A stretch of 33,775 nucleotides of DNA. It comes from Planctomycetota bacterium (lineage in GTDB: Bacteria > Planctomycetota > UBA1135 > GCA-002686595). The stretch is from the NCBI GenBank assembly GCA_016872715.1, contig VGZD01000035.1, positions 1 through 33,775 of the forward strand. The letters are read 5' to 3'. Positions 1 through 8,230 of the stretch are shown piece after piece. The notes beneath the pieces were generated by a model. That model was not told the DNA's origin, did no database searches, and saw only the letters and a list, made by a program, of their open reading frames with translations. Position 1 is the stretch's first letter. Each line of letters opens with the position of its first letter. The position numbers and the translations under genes are program-made.

Positions 1-193
1 CGGCAGCGCCCGTTCCACGACCGCCGCACCCGACGAGGCCGACGCGCAACACGTCCGTGCCGCTTCGATGGAAGCCGAGCGTGCCCGCCGGCAGCGCGCT
101 GGCGAGCGCGCCGCTCGCGATCACGACTCCACCGGTGCGCAGGGCATCTCGGCGGCTCAAGCTGGACACGTTCTTCGCAGGCTCGCTCGTCAT
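1..193 (-). CDS. Gfo/Idh/MocA-family oxidoreductase, N-terminal fragment
   Basis: Only the first 64 codons lie in the window; the gene runs off the left edge. The translation starts MTSEPAKNVSSLSRRDALRT, a twin-arginine (SRRDAL) export signal followed by an alanine-rich hydrophobic stretch. It then reads VLRVGLVGCGGRGTGAA, the first beta strand and glycine-rich dinucleotide-binding loop of a Rossmann fold. This combination is typical of the periplasmic NAD(P)-dependent Gfo/Idh/MocA dehydrogenases that are abundant in Planctomycetota. Members oxidise or reduce sugar derivatives, but the substrate cannot be read from this fragment. The ATG (193-191) overlaps the TGA of the upstream apbE gene as ATGA, so the two are probably translationally coupled. 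Confidence 0.8.
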   Translation of the reverse strand, partial: MTSEPAKNVSSLSRRDALRTGGVVIASGALASALPAGTLGFHRSGTDVLRVGLVGCGGRGTGAA

Positions 194-1245
194 CTTTGGG
201 GTCTCTTCGGGACGCGGTTGGCGGGGGCGTTCGACGCAGACAGGATACGCGCCTCGAAGCCCTTCGTGGCGGAGCTTTCGATGCCGTAGGGCCCCTCGCG
301 CGCGATGCGCGCGTCGCAGCCCTCGCGCGCGGCGAGCTCGAGCCCCTCGCGCGGACCGAGCACGCACAACGCCGTCGCCAGCGCGTCCGCCGAGGCTCCA
401 TCCGCGGCCAGCACGGTCGCATTCGTGCGCGCTACGAGCGCGCGAGCCGTGCGCGGGTCGACGATGTGCGAGTAGCGCACGCCGTCGAGTTCGAGCGACT
501 GGTACGCGTCGCCCGAGGTCGCGAGCGCCGCGTTCTCGAGCACGATCGACACGGCCGTGTTTTCATTCCCAAAAGGCCGCACCGCGACGATCCAGCCCGC
601 GCTGCCCGGCGGCGCCTTTCGCGCCGCGACATCGCCCCCGCCGTCGACGAGCGCGCGCTCGATCCCCTGCTGCGCGAGCACGTCGAGCGCCGCGTCGAGC
701 GCATAGCCCTTCGCAATTCCGCCGCAGTCGAGCTTCATGAGCGCGCGATCTAGGCGCGCCGAGCGCGTGCTCGCATCGAGCTCGACGTGCCTCCAGCCGG
801 TGCGCTCGAGCGCGTCCGCGATGCGCGCCTCGCTCGGCAGCTCGCCCTGCCGCCGCGCTCGCCGCCACAGCGCGACCGCTGGCCCGACGGTCGCATCGAA
901 CGCGCCGTCCGAGACCTGCGCGAAGTACTGCGCGAGCGCCAGCACGCGCCACGCGTCGCTCGACAGCGCCACGAACTCGCCGCCCCCACTCGTCCCCGAG
1001 AGCCTCGAGATTTCGCTGTCGTCGCGGTAGTCGCTCAGGCGGGCATCGAGCTCGCGCACGCGTGCGAACGCGGCCAGCGCCGCGCGCTCCGCCGCCGGGG
1101 CATCGTCGGCGTACAGCACGATCCGAAACGTCGTCCCCATGGCCGCGTCCGAGAACTCGAAGCGCTGCGGCGCGGCGCAGGCCGCCCCGAGCAGCCCCAG
1201 CGCGGCCGCCCCCAGCCAGCCCGCGATCGTGCGCCTAGTTTCCAT
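190..1245 (-). CDS. apbE: FAD:protein FMN transferase (ApbE)
   Basis: This 351-residue protein belongs to the ApbE family, which uses FAD to attach FMN covalently to a threonine of exported flavoproteins such as NqrC/RnfG-type subunits. Visible family motifs are AMGTTFRI near residue 35, KLDCGGIAKGYALD at 171-184, TSGD followed by RYSHIVDPRT near 243-266, and the metal/FAD-site motif ASADALATAL at 284-293. The N-terminus has a hydrophobic signal ending in LLGAAC (Cys23), a plausible but imperfect lipobox, so a periplasmic lipoprotein is likely. An upstream ATG at 1308 exists, but the ATG at 1245 directly precedes the signal and follows a GGGGAAGG ribosome-binding site. The stop overlaps the start of the downstream Gfo/Idh gene. 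No Nqr or Rnf target is in the window. Confidence 0.9.
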   Translation of the reverse strand: METRRTIAGWLGAAALGLLGAACAAPQRFEFSDAAMGTTFRIVLYADDAPAAERAALAAFARVRELDARLSDYRDDSEISRLSGTSGGGEFVALSSDAWRVLALAQYFAQVSDGAFDATVGPAVALWRRARRQGELPSEARIADALERTGWRHVELDASTRSARLDRALMKLDCGGIAKGYALDAALDVLAQQGIERALVDGGGDVAARKAPPGSAGWIVAVRPFGNENTAVSIVLENAALATSGDAYQSLELDGVRYSHIVDPRTARALVARTNATVLAADGASADALATALCVLGPREGLELAAREGCDARIAREGPYGIESSATKGFEARILSASNAPANRVPKRPQR

Positions 1246-1294
1246 GCCTTCCCCTCGGTGACACCGCGGAGCGCGCAGCCTAACCTCTCTCCCG

Positions 1295-2392
1295 ATGACT
1301 CCGCTCACCGCGCTGTGTGTCGCCCTCGCGCTCGTCCCCGCTCCCCAAGGCGAGGTGTTCGTCTACCCGGCGATGCCCGAGGGCTCGCCCGCGCCGCTCC
1401 CCAACCCCGACGCCGAGGCCTCGAGCGAGCAGGAGATGAAGCGCTACGTCGAGCGCATTCCCGGCTCGGACGTGAGCTTCACGATGCTCCCGATTCCCGG
1501 CGGCAAGTTCGCCATGGGCAGTTCGGAGGGCGAAGCGAACCGCAAGGCCGACGAGGGTCCCGTGCACCAGGTCGACATCGCGCCCTTGTGGCTCGAGGAG
1601 CACGAGCTCACATGGGACGAGTTCCGCCTGTTCCAGTTCAAGCTCGACATCGAGCTGCGCAAGTCGGGCCGCTTCGCCGCCGACGCCAACGACGCGTGGG
1701 CCGACGCCGTGAGCCGCCCCACGCCGCCCTACGTGCCGATGGACTTCGGCATGGGCATCGAGGGCTTTCCGGCCGTCTGCATGACCGAGTTCGCCGCGCG
1801 CCACTACACCAAGTGGCTCTCGATGAAGACCGGTCGCTTCTACCGCCTGCCGACCGAGGCCGAGTGGGAGTACGCCTGCCGCGCGGGCACGACCACCGTC
1901 TATTCCTTCGGCGACGAAACCAAGGACCTAGGCGAGCACGCGTGGTTCTTCGACAACGCCGACGGCAAGTACCAGAAGGTCAAGCAGAAGAAGCCCAACC
2001 CGTGGGGCCTCTACGACATGCACGGCAACGTGGCCGAGTGGGTGCTCGACCAGCACGACAAGGACTTCTACGCGCGCGCCAAGGACGAGCTCGCGTCGAA
2101 CCCCTGCCACTGGCCCACGCAGCTCTACCCGCGCGTCGTGCGCGGCGGATCCTGGGACGACGACCCCGACCGCCTGCGCTCCGCCGCCCGCCGCGGCTCG
2201 AACGCCAACTGGAAGGTGCAGGACCCCCAACTGCCGAAGTCGATCTGGTACCTCACCGACGCCAAGTTCGTCGGCTTCCGCCTCGCCCGCCCCCTCGCCC
2301 CCCCCACCGCGGCCGACCGCAAGCGCGCCTGGGACGCCGACCTCGAGTCCGTCCAAGAAATCCTCGACCGCCAACGCAAGGGCGGCCGCTGA
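1295..2392 (+). CDS. FGE-sulfatase-domain (SUMF1-like) exported protein, probably non-catalytic
   Basis: This 365-residue protein has a short hydrophobic N-terminus (about residues 1-18) and then a complete formylglycine-generating-enzyme-type fold. Markers are PGGKFAMGS (69-76), the Trp-rich LTWDEF segment near 106, RLPTEAEWEYACRAG (184-198), MHGNVAEW (242-249) and VRGGSW (282-287). Genuine formylglycine-generating enzymes carry a redox-active Cys pair shortly after the RGGS motif; here that stretch reads RGGSWDDDPDRLRSAARRG with no Cys. I infer a binding or structural role, or an alternative oxygenase activity, rather than sulfatase activation. It is transcribed divergently from apbE with 49 bp between the start codons, so the promoters overlap. 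No clear Shine-Dalgarno sequence precedes the ATG. Confidence 0.85.
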   Translation: MTPLTALCVALALVPAPQGEVFVYPAMPEGSPAPLPNPDAEASSEQEMKRYVERIPGSDVSFTMLPIPGGKFAMGSSEGEANRKADEGPVHQVDIAPLWLEEHELTWDEFRLFQFKLDIELRKSGRFAADANDAWADAVSRPTPPYVPMDFGMGIEGFPAVCMTEFAARHYTKWLSMKTGRFYRLPTEAEWEYACRAGTTTVYSFGDETKDLGEHAWFFDNADGKYQKVKQKKPNPWGLYDMHGNVAEWVLDQHDKDFYARAKDELASNPCHWPTQLYPRVVRGGSWDDDPDRLRSAARRGSNANWKVQDPQLPKSIWYLTDAKFVGFRLARPLAPPTAADRKRAWDADLESVQEILDRQRKGGR

Positions 2393-2413
2393 CCCCCGAG
2401 GTCACGTGCGTCC

Positions 2414-3370
2414 ATGATCGAGCCGTTCGTCGCGCTGACAGACAAGGCCTGGTTCGACTATTTGACGTCGATTGCGTCCAACGGACGTGTGGATGAGGTC
2501 AACTTCTGGTCGCCGCGCGCGCAGCGACCGATGAAGCAGATGCTGCCGGGCGCGCCTGTGTTCTTCCGACTCAAGAGCCCTATCAACGCAATCGCCGGCT
2601 ATGGCTTCTTCGCTCACTTCACGATCCTCGAACTGGACGCTGCGTGGAGTACGTTCGGAATCAAGAACGGTGACCCGAATCGGCTGAAGTTTCTTCGACG
2701 CATCGAGGACTACCGACAATCCGAGCCGCTCCAATTGAGCGCCGAGTCGAAGCCTCTGGGTTGCACGATCCTCAGGGATGCAGTCTTTTGGCACCGAGAG
2801 CGCTGGATTCCGTGGGGCGCGTCGGAAGACTGGAAACCGAACATCGTCCAGGGACGAACGGAGACGGATGCGAACAGGGCCTCGCGCCTGCTCGGCGAGA
2901 TTCAGCTCGACGCGCTGGGCGAGCCCGAGGACTTTGCTTCGCAGTTCGAGCCGCTGGACGTCGACGAACGAGAGCTCGCCGCCGCGAATGTCCACTACCG
3001 GGAAGGCCAAGGCGCCTTTCGCACACGCATTCTCGATGCGTACGGTCGCAGGTGTGCGATCAGCGGCGAGAAGACCGAGCCCGTGCTCGACGCTGCTCAT
3101 GTGCAGCCGTACCTCGGGCCGCGCAGCAACCACGTGCAGAACGGACTCCTTCTGAGCAAGGAGTTCCACGCCCTGTTCGACCACGGCCTGATCACCGTCA
3201 CGCCTGAATACAGTGTTCGCGTGTCCTCCAAGATCAGGGAGCGCTGGAGCAACGGTCGCCGCTTCTACTCGTTCGACGAGCAGCCGCTGATTTCGTTGCC
3301 GAAAGAACCCGACAAGCAACCCAGCCGCGACGCTCTGCGCTGGCACAATCAGCGCATCTTCGTAGCCTGA
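2414..3370 (+). CDS. HNH endonuclease with N-terminal PUA-like domain
   Basis: The C-terminal domain (about 205-270) is an HNH nuclease of the HNH_2 type. It contains YGRRCAISG (Cys214), DAAHVQPY (His229), NHVQNGLLLS (Asn243) and FHALFDHGLI (His252/His257), and so keeps the residues for metal binding and phosphodiester cleavage. The first roughly 160 residues resemble the PUA/EVE/ASCH-like module often fused to such nucleases: VNFWSP, a PGAPVFFRLKSP strand, GYGFFAHF, and a later GCTILRDAVFW segment. In family members this module is thought to sense modified bases, giving a type IV-like, modification-dependent restriction enzyme. That role is inferred here. It begins 21 bp after the FGE-fold gene and is followed by a decayed transposase. 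Its sequence is less GC-rich than its neighbours, consistent with acquisition. Confidence 0.8.
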   Translation: MIEPFVALTDKAWFDYLTSIASNGRVDEVNFWSPRAQRPMKQMLPGAPVFFRLKSPINAIAGYGFFAHFTILELDAAWSTFGIKNGDPNRLKFLRRIEDYRQSEPLQLSAESKPLGCTILRDAVFWHRERWIPWGASEDWKPNIVQGRTETDANRASRLLGEIQLDALGEPEDFASQFEPLDVDERELAAANVHYREGQGAFRTRILDAYGRRCAISGEKTEPVLDAAHVQPYLGPRSNHVQNGLLLSKEFHALFDHGLITVTPEYSVRVSSKIRERWSNGRRFYSFDEQPLISLPKEPDKQPSRDALRWHNQRIFVA

Positions 3371-3404
3371 GTGACTCGTGGCCTGAGCGATGCGCCGGCG
3401 TTCC

Positions 3405-3554
3405 ATGTTGTGTGCGTGCGGAGCCGTCCTGAGGGCCGGCCCCGCGCCGGGGGAGCGCCCCGCGGAGCTCGGTTCGTTGTTCTGTGCGCGTTGCAAGGCC
3501 CACAGGAGATCGATCGAGGCCGAGCGGGGTCGTGCCGCATGGAGCGCGCGCTGA
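3405..3554 (+). CDS. possible 49-residue zinc-ribbon ORF
   Basis: An ATG at 3405 opens a 50-codon frame ending in TGA at 3552. The product begins MLCACGAVLRAG, has a second cysteine pair in LFCARCKAH, and ends in an Arg-rich tail. The spacing of CxC and CxxC pairs about 26 residues apart resembles a small zinc ribbon. There is no obvious ribosome-binding site and no recognised homologue. It lies between the HNH gene and the decayed IS256-type transposase, so it may be a remnant or a chance frame. Confidence 0.25.
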   Translation: MLCACGAVLRAGPAPGERPAELGSLFCARCKAHRRSIEAERGRAAWSAR

Positions 3555-3573
3555 GCGGATCCGCGAGGCCCCG

Positions 3574-4160
3574 AAGGGCGAGATTGCGGCCCAGAGCGGC
3601 GCGGCGCTCCACGCGCGCGCCGCGGGGAGTCTGGGGTATCGCAATGGCTGCCGCGAGCGGGACGTCGAGGCCCGCGTCGGGGCGCTGTCGCTGGCGATCC
3701 CCAAGCTGCGCGCTGGGACGTAGTTCCTGAGCCTCCTCGATCCGCGACGGCACGCGGAGAAGGCCCTCGTCGCCGTGGCGCCGGAGGTCTTTCTGCACGG
3801 CACGTCCACTCGCAGGGTCGACGACCTGATTCAGGCGTTGAGCGGTCAGGGGATCGACAGAAGTCGCGTCAGCAACATGTGCGCCGAGCTCGACGAGGAG
3901 GAGCCGAGTCTGGGGCTGGACGCATCTACGAGCAGGCTCGCGAAGGCGAGCGCGTGCGCTCCAAGACCGTCGTGATCGCCGACCGGCGTGAGCGTCGCAG
4001 GCCACCGGGCGATGTCGTGCATCGACGCTGGTGACGCCGAGAGCCACGCCCTTGAGAAGGACTTCCTGTGCAGCTTGATGAAGCCCCGGCGGCGCGCCGT
4101 GCAACTCGTGGTCCCCCAATCGCACGAGGGGTTCGAGCGCGCGATCGCGGAGACGTTGGG
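3574..4160 (+). pseudogene. IS256/mutator-family transposase remnant
   Basis: The translated frame from 3574 reads like the N-terminal half of an IS256-family transposase. It has LGYRNGCRERDVEARVG, then IPKLRAGT, a TAG stop at 3721-3723 where the family usually has Tyr, then FLSLLDPRRHAEKALVAV and STRRVDDLIQALSG. The first catalytic Asp survives (LGLDA, near 3919), but an upstream stretch of about a dozen residues is missing. A frameshift follows: YEQAREGERVRSKTVVIA is read in another frame, with a further stop at 3973 in the original frame. Homology then resumes as GDAESHALEKDFL and SHEGFERAIAETLG. The second catalytic Asp (usually ISDAHEG) is replaced in VPQSHEGF, and everything after is absent. 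The remnant ends just before the E2 stop codon. It is a dead insertion sequence; no ends could be identified. Confidence 0.85.
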
Positions 4161-4167
4161 TGTGCTG

Positions 4168-5832
4168 CTAAAGGGCGAGCAGGCCGGGGTTCTCGAGCAG
4201 GCGCTTGACGTGGACGAGGAAGCGCGCGCCGTCGGCGCCGTCGGCGAGGCGGTGGTCGACGGAAGCCGAGAAGTTCATGTATTGGCGCACTTCGATCTTG
4301 TCGCCCTGCGGCGTCTCGACGACGCCCGGACGCTTGGTGATGCGGTGCACGCCCATGATGGCGATGTCGGGGAAGTTGATGATCGGCGTGGCGAGGATGC
4401 CGCCGATGTTGCCGGCGTTGGTGATCGAGAAGGTCGAGCCCTTGAGCTCGTCCGGCTTGACCTTGCCCGCGCGCGTGCGCTCGGCGAGCTCGTTCAGCTC
4501 TTGGGCGAGTTGCAGGATGCCCTTCGACTGCACTTCCTTGACCACCGGCACGATCAGGCCGTTGTCGGTGTCCATGGCGATGCCGAGGTTCACGTAGCCG
4601 CAGCGCACGATCTCCTGCGTCGCCTCGTCGAGGTGCCCGTTGAGCATCGGGTACTTCGCCAGACCGAGCGCGCAGGCCTTCATGATGAACGGCATGAAGG
4701 TGACCTTGATGCCGCTCTCCTGACCCATCACCTTGGCCGTCTCGCGCAGGCGCACGAGCTCGGTGACGTCGACCTCTTCGACGACGGTGAAGTGCGGCGC
4801 GGTGTACTTCGAGCGCACCATCGCCTCGCTGATCTTGCGGCGCACGCCGCGGAACGGGATGCGCGTCTCGCGTTCCTGCGGGGCGAAGCTGACCGGTGCG
4901 GCGGCGGGCTTCGCCAAAGCAGCGGGAGCGGCGGCCGCGGGCTTGGGAGCCGGAGCGGGCGCGGCGCTGCGAGACTTGGCGAAGGCCTCGACGTCGGCGC
5001 GGCGCACGACGCCGTGACGGCCGGAGCCGGACACGTCGCCGAGCTCGATGCCGAGCTCGCGCGCGATGCGGCGAGCGCTCGGCACGGCGAGGATCTTCTC
5101 GTCGCTCGCGCGCTGGGTGGGAGCGGCAGCAGCGCCGACCGCGGCCAGCGCCGGAGCGGCGTGGCTCGTGTGCGCGGCAGCGGCCGCAGGCGCGGCTACG
5201 GCGCCGCCCGCGGTCTCGAGCACGAAGATCACGCTGCCCACGGGCACGACGTCGCCGGCCTTGGCGCGCAGCTCGAGCAGCTTGCCCGCGGCGGGCGCGG
5301 GGATTTCCACGGTGGCCTTGTCGGTCATGACCTCGACCACGGCCTGATGCTCCTTGACGACATCACCGGCCTTGGCGAGCCACTTGACGATCTCGCCCTC
5401 GGCGACACCTTCGCCGATGTCGGGCAGCTTGAACTCCAAACGACCGCCGACGGCCTTCGAGGGGCCGTGGCCAGCGTGGGCGGCTGCGGGCGCGGCCTTC
5501 GCGGGGGCACTGGGAGTGGGTGAACTCGGGGCGTGTGCGGGAGCCGCGGCGGCGCTCGCGTGCGACTTCTGCGGCGCGGGCGCGGCGCCCGCGCCGGTCG
5601 CGAGCACGAAGATCACGCTGCCCACGGGTACCACGTCGCCGGGGTTGGCGCGCGTCTGGACGATCGTGCCCGCGGCGGGCGCGGGGATCTCGACGGTCGC
5701 CTTGTCGGTCATCACCTCGACCACGGCCTGATGCTCCTTGACGGCATCACCGACCTTGACGAGCCACTTGACGATCTCGCCCTCGGCGACGCCTTCGCCG
5801 ATGTCGGGCAGCTTGAACTCGAGGTTGGCCAT
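4168..5832 (-). CDS. pdhC: dihydrolipoamide acyltransferase (E2) of a 2-oxo-acid dehydrogenase complex
   Basis: This 554-residue E2 subunit carries acyl groups on lipoyl-lysines and transfers them to CoA. It has two lipoyl domains with MTDKA sites (Lys44 and Lys172), Ala/Pro-rich linkers, an E1/E3-binding domain (about 247-285) and a catalytic domain from about 321. The last contains the active-site DHRLADG motif (His about 527, Asp about 531). The start is the ATG at 5832 (MANLEFKLPDIGEG), 41 bp after the E1beta stop. The two lipoyl domains are nearly identical even at DNA level. The E1-E2 gene order fits either pyruvate or branched-chain oxo-acid dehydrogenase; no E3 gene is in the window. 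Pyruvate dehydrogenase is favoured but not proven. Confidence 0.9.
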   Translation of the reverse strand: MANLEFKLPDIGEGVAEGEIVKWLVKVGDAVKEHQAVVEVMTDKATVEIPAPAAGTIVQTRANPGDVVPVGSVIFVLATGAGAAPAPQKSHASAAAAPAHAPSSPTPSAPAKAAPAAAHAGHGPSKAVGGRLEFKLPDIGEGVAEGEIVKWLAKAGDVVKEHQAVVEVMTDKATVEIPAPAAGKLLELRAKAGDVVPVGSVIFVLETAGGAVAAPAAAAAHTSHAAPALAAVGAAAAPTQRASDEKILAVPSARRIARELGIELGDVSGSGRHGVVRRADVEAFAKSRSAAPAPAPKPAAAAPAALAKPAAAPVSFAPQERETRIPFRGVRRKISEAMVRSKYTAPHFTVVEEVDVTELVRLRETAKVMGQESGIKVTFMPFIMKACALGLAKYPMLNGHLDEATQEIVRCGYVNLGIAMDTDNGLIVPVVKEVQSKGILQLAQELNELAERTRAGKVKPDELKGSTFSITNAGNIGGILATPIINFPDIAIMGVHRITKRPGVVETPQGDKIEVRQYMNFSASVDHRLADGADGARFLVHVKRLLENPGLLAL

Positions 5833-5873
5833 TGCGCTGTGTCTCTCGTGAGTCGTGCGTGGTTGCGTGAAAT

Positions 5874-6848
5874 CTAGAAGCCGTGGACGTGCTCGATCGC
5901 GTCGAGAACGCGGCGCGCATCCGGCATGTAGTGGTGCTCGAGCGTGTTGGGGAACGGCGTGTCGAAGCCCGTCACGCGCGCGACGGGAGCCTCCATGTAC
6001 TCGATGATGTTCTCGGCGATCATCGCGCTGATCTCGCCTCCAAAACCGCAGAAGCGCGGCGCCTCGTGCACGATCACCACGCGACCGGTCTGCTTGGCGG
6101 CTTCGAGCACGCCCTCTTCGTCGAGCGGCAGCAGCGTGCGCAGATCGACCACGAGGCAGTCGATGCCCTTCTCCGCCGCCTGCTCGGCCGCCTTGAGGCA
6201 CACCGGCACCATGGCGCCGTAGCAGAACACCGTGACGTCCTTGCCCGTGCGAGCGGTGCGCAGAGTCGAGAGCGGCGTCGTGTAGTAGCCCTCGGGAACC
6301 TCGCTCTTGGTCGTGCGGTAGAGCGCCTTGGGCTCCATGAAGATCACCGGATCGGGATCCTCGATCGAGGCGAGCAGTAGGCCCTTGGCGTCTTCGGGCG
6401 TCGAGGGGATCACGACTTTCAGGCCGGGCGTATGGCAGAAATAGGCCTCGCCCGACTGCGAGTGGTACAGGCCACCGCGGATGCCGCCGCCGTAGGGCGT
6501 GCGAATCACCATCGGCACCGTGTACTGGCCGCCGGAGCGATAGCGGAACTTGGCCGCCTCGCTCACGATCTGGTCGAAGGCCGGGAAGATGAAGTCCTGG
6601 AACTGAATCTCGGCCACCGGCTTGAGGCCGTTGAGCGCCATGCCGATCGCGGTGCCGACGATGCCGTCCTCGGAGAGCGGCGTGTCGAAGCAGCGCTGCT
6701 TGCCGAACTCCTTCGTGAGCCCCTCGGTGGCGAGGAACACGCCGCCCTTGGGGCCGACGTCCTCGCCGAACACCAGCACGTCCTTGTCGCGGCGCATCGC
6801 GACCTTGAGCGCGTCGTTCACCGCCTGAACCATCGTCAACGTGGCCAT
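5874..6848 (-). CDS. pdhB: 2-oxo-acid dehydrogenase E1 component, beta subunit
   Basis: This 324-residue protein has the usual length of the E1 beta subunit, which pairs with E1 alpha to form the thiamine-diphosphate site. Characteristic segments are MVQAVNDAL at the start, VFGEDVGPKGGVF, CFDTPLSEDGIVGTAIGMAL, EIQFQDFIFPAFDQIV, RTPYGGGIRGGLYHSQS, VVIPSTPEDAKGLLLASI, the CLVVDLRTLLPLD strand-loop of the C-terminal transketolase domain, and EAPRFCGFGGEISAMIAE. The gene lies 33 bp after E1 alpha and 41 bp before E2 in one transcription unit. As with its partners, substrate (pyruvate versus branched-chain oxo acids) cannot be settled from sequence reading alone. Confidence 0.92.
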   Translation of the reverse strand: MATLTMVQAVNDALKVAMRRDKDVLVFGEDVGPKGGVFLATEGLTKEFGKQRCFDTPLSEDGIVGTAIGMALNGLKPVAEIQFQDFIFPAFDQIVSEAAKFRYRSGGQYTVPMVIRTPYGGGIRGGLYHSQSGEAYFCHTPGLKVVIPSTPEDAKGLLLASIEDPDPVIFMEPKALYRTTKSEVPEGYYTTPLSTLRTARTGKDVTVFCYGAMVPVCLKAAEQAAEKGIDCLVVDLRTLLPLDEEGVLEAAKQTGRVVIVHEAPRFCGFGGEISAMIAENIIEYMEAPVARVTGFDTPFPNTLEHHYMPDARRVLDAIEHVHGF

Positions 6849-6881
6849 GTCGTTCTTGCTTCTTCGCTGGGTGATTCGGTT

Positions 6882-8000
6882 TCAGAGCGGGAACTTGCCG
6901 TCGCCGGCGCCGGCGTCGCCCTTGCGAGCAGCGAGCTCGAAGGCGGCCTGTCCCTGACGGCGCAGGTGCGCGGGCACGCTGGCGTAGACGTCGGTGAAAA
7001 TGCTCTCGAGCTTGGGCGCCGGGGTGGCCTCGGCCTCCTTGACGGCGGCGCTGACCTGCTCGACCGCGGCGGCGTACAGCGCCTCACCCTGCTCCGCGGT
7101 CCAGAGCTGGCGGCTCGCGAGGTAACGCTCGAAGCGCGCCACCGGGTCCTTCTTGGCCCAGCTCTCGACGAGCTCCTTGGGCACGTAGCGCGTCGGATCG
7201 TCCGAGGTCGAGTGGCCGCCCATGCGGAAGGTCACGGCCTCGATCAGCGTCGGGCCCTCGCCGCGCCGCGCGCGCGCCACGGCCTGCGCGGTCGCTTGGC
7301 GCATGGCGAGCAGGTCGTTGCCGTCGACGCGCACGCCCGGCATGCCGTAGGCCTTGGCCTTGATCGCGAAGCTCTCGCTCGCCGTCTGCTCCTCGACCGG
7401 GCAGGAAATCGCATAACCGTTGTTCTGGCACAGGAACACCACCGGCGCCTTCCACACGCCGGCGAAGTTGAGGCCGGAGTGGAAGCCGAGCGTCGAGGTC
7501 GAGCCGTCGCCGAAGCTCACCAGCGCCACGTGCTTTTCCCCGCGCAGCTTCATCGCGTACGCCGCGCCGACCGCCTGCGGGATCTGCGTGCCCAGCGGCG
7601 AGCTGATCGACACGAAGCGGATCGGCTTGTCGAACGAGAAGTGCACCGGCATCTGGCGGCCGCGAGCGCTGTCGCGGTCGTTGCCGAACATGTTGTGCAT
7701 CATCTCGGTCGGCGTGACGCCGTGGTACAGCGCCATCCCGAAGTCGCGATAGCTCGGGAAGATCCAGTCCTTGGTCTCCAGCGCGCTCGCGGCCCCCACT
7801 TGACAGGCCTCGACGCCCTTGTTGGGGATCGAGAAGCCGATGCGGCCCGAGCGCTGCAGCTTGAGGGCTACGTCGTCGAAGGCCCGCACCGTCAGCATGG
7901 TGCGATAGCAGTGCAACAGCCCCTCGGCGGAGAGGCGCGGGTCGTGACCGGCCGCGCTGCCGTCGGGGGCGATGACGGATTGGAGTTCCAAGGCGCTCAT
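6882..8000 (-). CDS. pdhA: 2-oxo-acid dehydrogenase E1 component, alpha subunit
   Basis: This 372-residue thiamine-diphosphate-dependent subunit decarboxylates the 2-oxo acid and passes the acyl group to the E2 lipoyl arm. The ThDP/Mg motif runs from GDGSTS (164-169) to NN (193-194). Other family features are IPSYRD-like FPSYRDFGMALYHG, SSPLGTQIPQAVGAAYA, and the phospho-loop-equivalent FRMGGHSTSDDPTRY. The ATG at 8000 (MSALELQS) is chosen because the frame upstream loses family resemblance; a GTG at about 8039 is an alternative, and neither has a strong Shine-Dalgarno. The first gene of the E1alpha-E1beta-E2 cluster, it is separated from lipA by 230 bp, so it may have its own promoter there. 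Confidence 0.92.
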   Translation of the reverse strand: MSALELQSVIAPDGSAAGHDPRLSAEGLLHCYRTMLTVRAFDDVALKLQRSGRIGFSIPNKGVEACQVGAASALETKDWIFPSYRDFGMALYHGVTPTEMMHNMFGNDRDSARGRQMPVHFSFDKPIRFVSISSPLGTQIPQAVGAAYAMKLRGEKHVALVSFGDGSTSTLGFHSGLNFAGVWKAPVVFLCQNNGYAISCPVEEQTASESFAIKAKAYGMPGVRVDGNDLLAMRQATAQAVARARRGEGPTLIEAVTFRMGGHSTSDDPTRYVPKELVESWAKKDPVARFERYLASRQLWTAEQGEALYAAAVEQVSAAVKEAEATPAPKLESIFTDVYASVPAHLRRQGQAAFELAARKGDAGAGDGKFPL

Positions 8001-8230
8001 GGGAATGTACCCAGCCGTCCCGGACACGCTCCATTCGGAGTCGGGTCGGGGCTTCCGAGACGCGCCATCGTAGCGACGCCCCCCGTGAGTCCCAAGCGAC
8101 GACGGCTTCCAAGCGACCGGGTGCCGACTCCGCTGAACGACCGAACGCGCGGGCCCCCACGGCCAAGCCGCAACTCGCTGAGGCAAGTCCATCCCCGCTC
8201 GCGCAATCGTGCGCTCGTGAATCGGGCGGG

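Noticed and set aside
1295..2392. Annotation as an active sulfatase-modifying enzyme
   Set aside because: The Cys pair required for formylglycine formation is absent after the RGGS motif.
8001..8230. GGAGTCGG and CCGACTCC inverted repeat between lipA and E1 alpha
   Set aside because: The arms are only 8 bp and about 80 bp apart, which is too weak to call a regulatory element.
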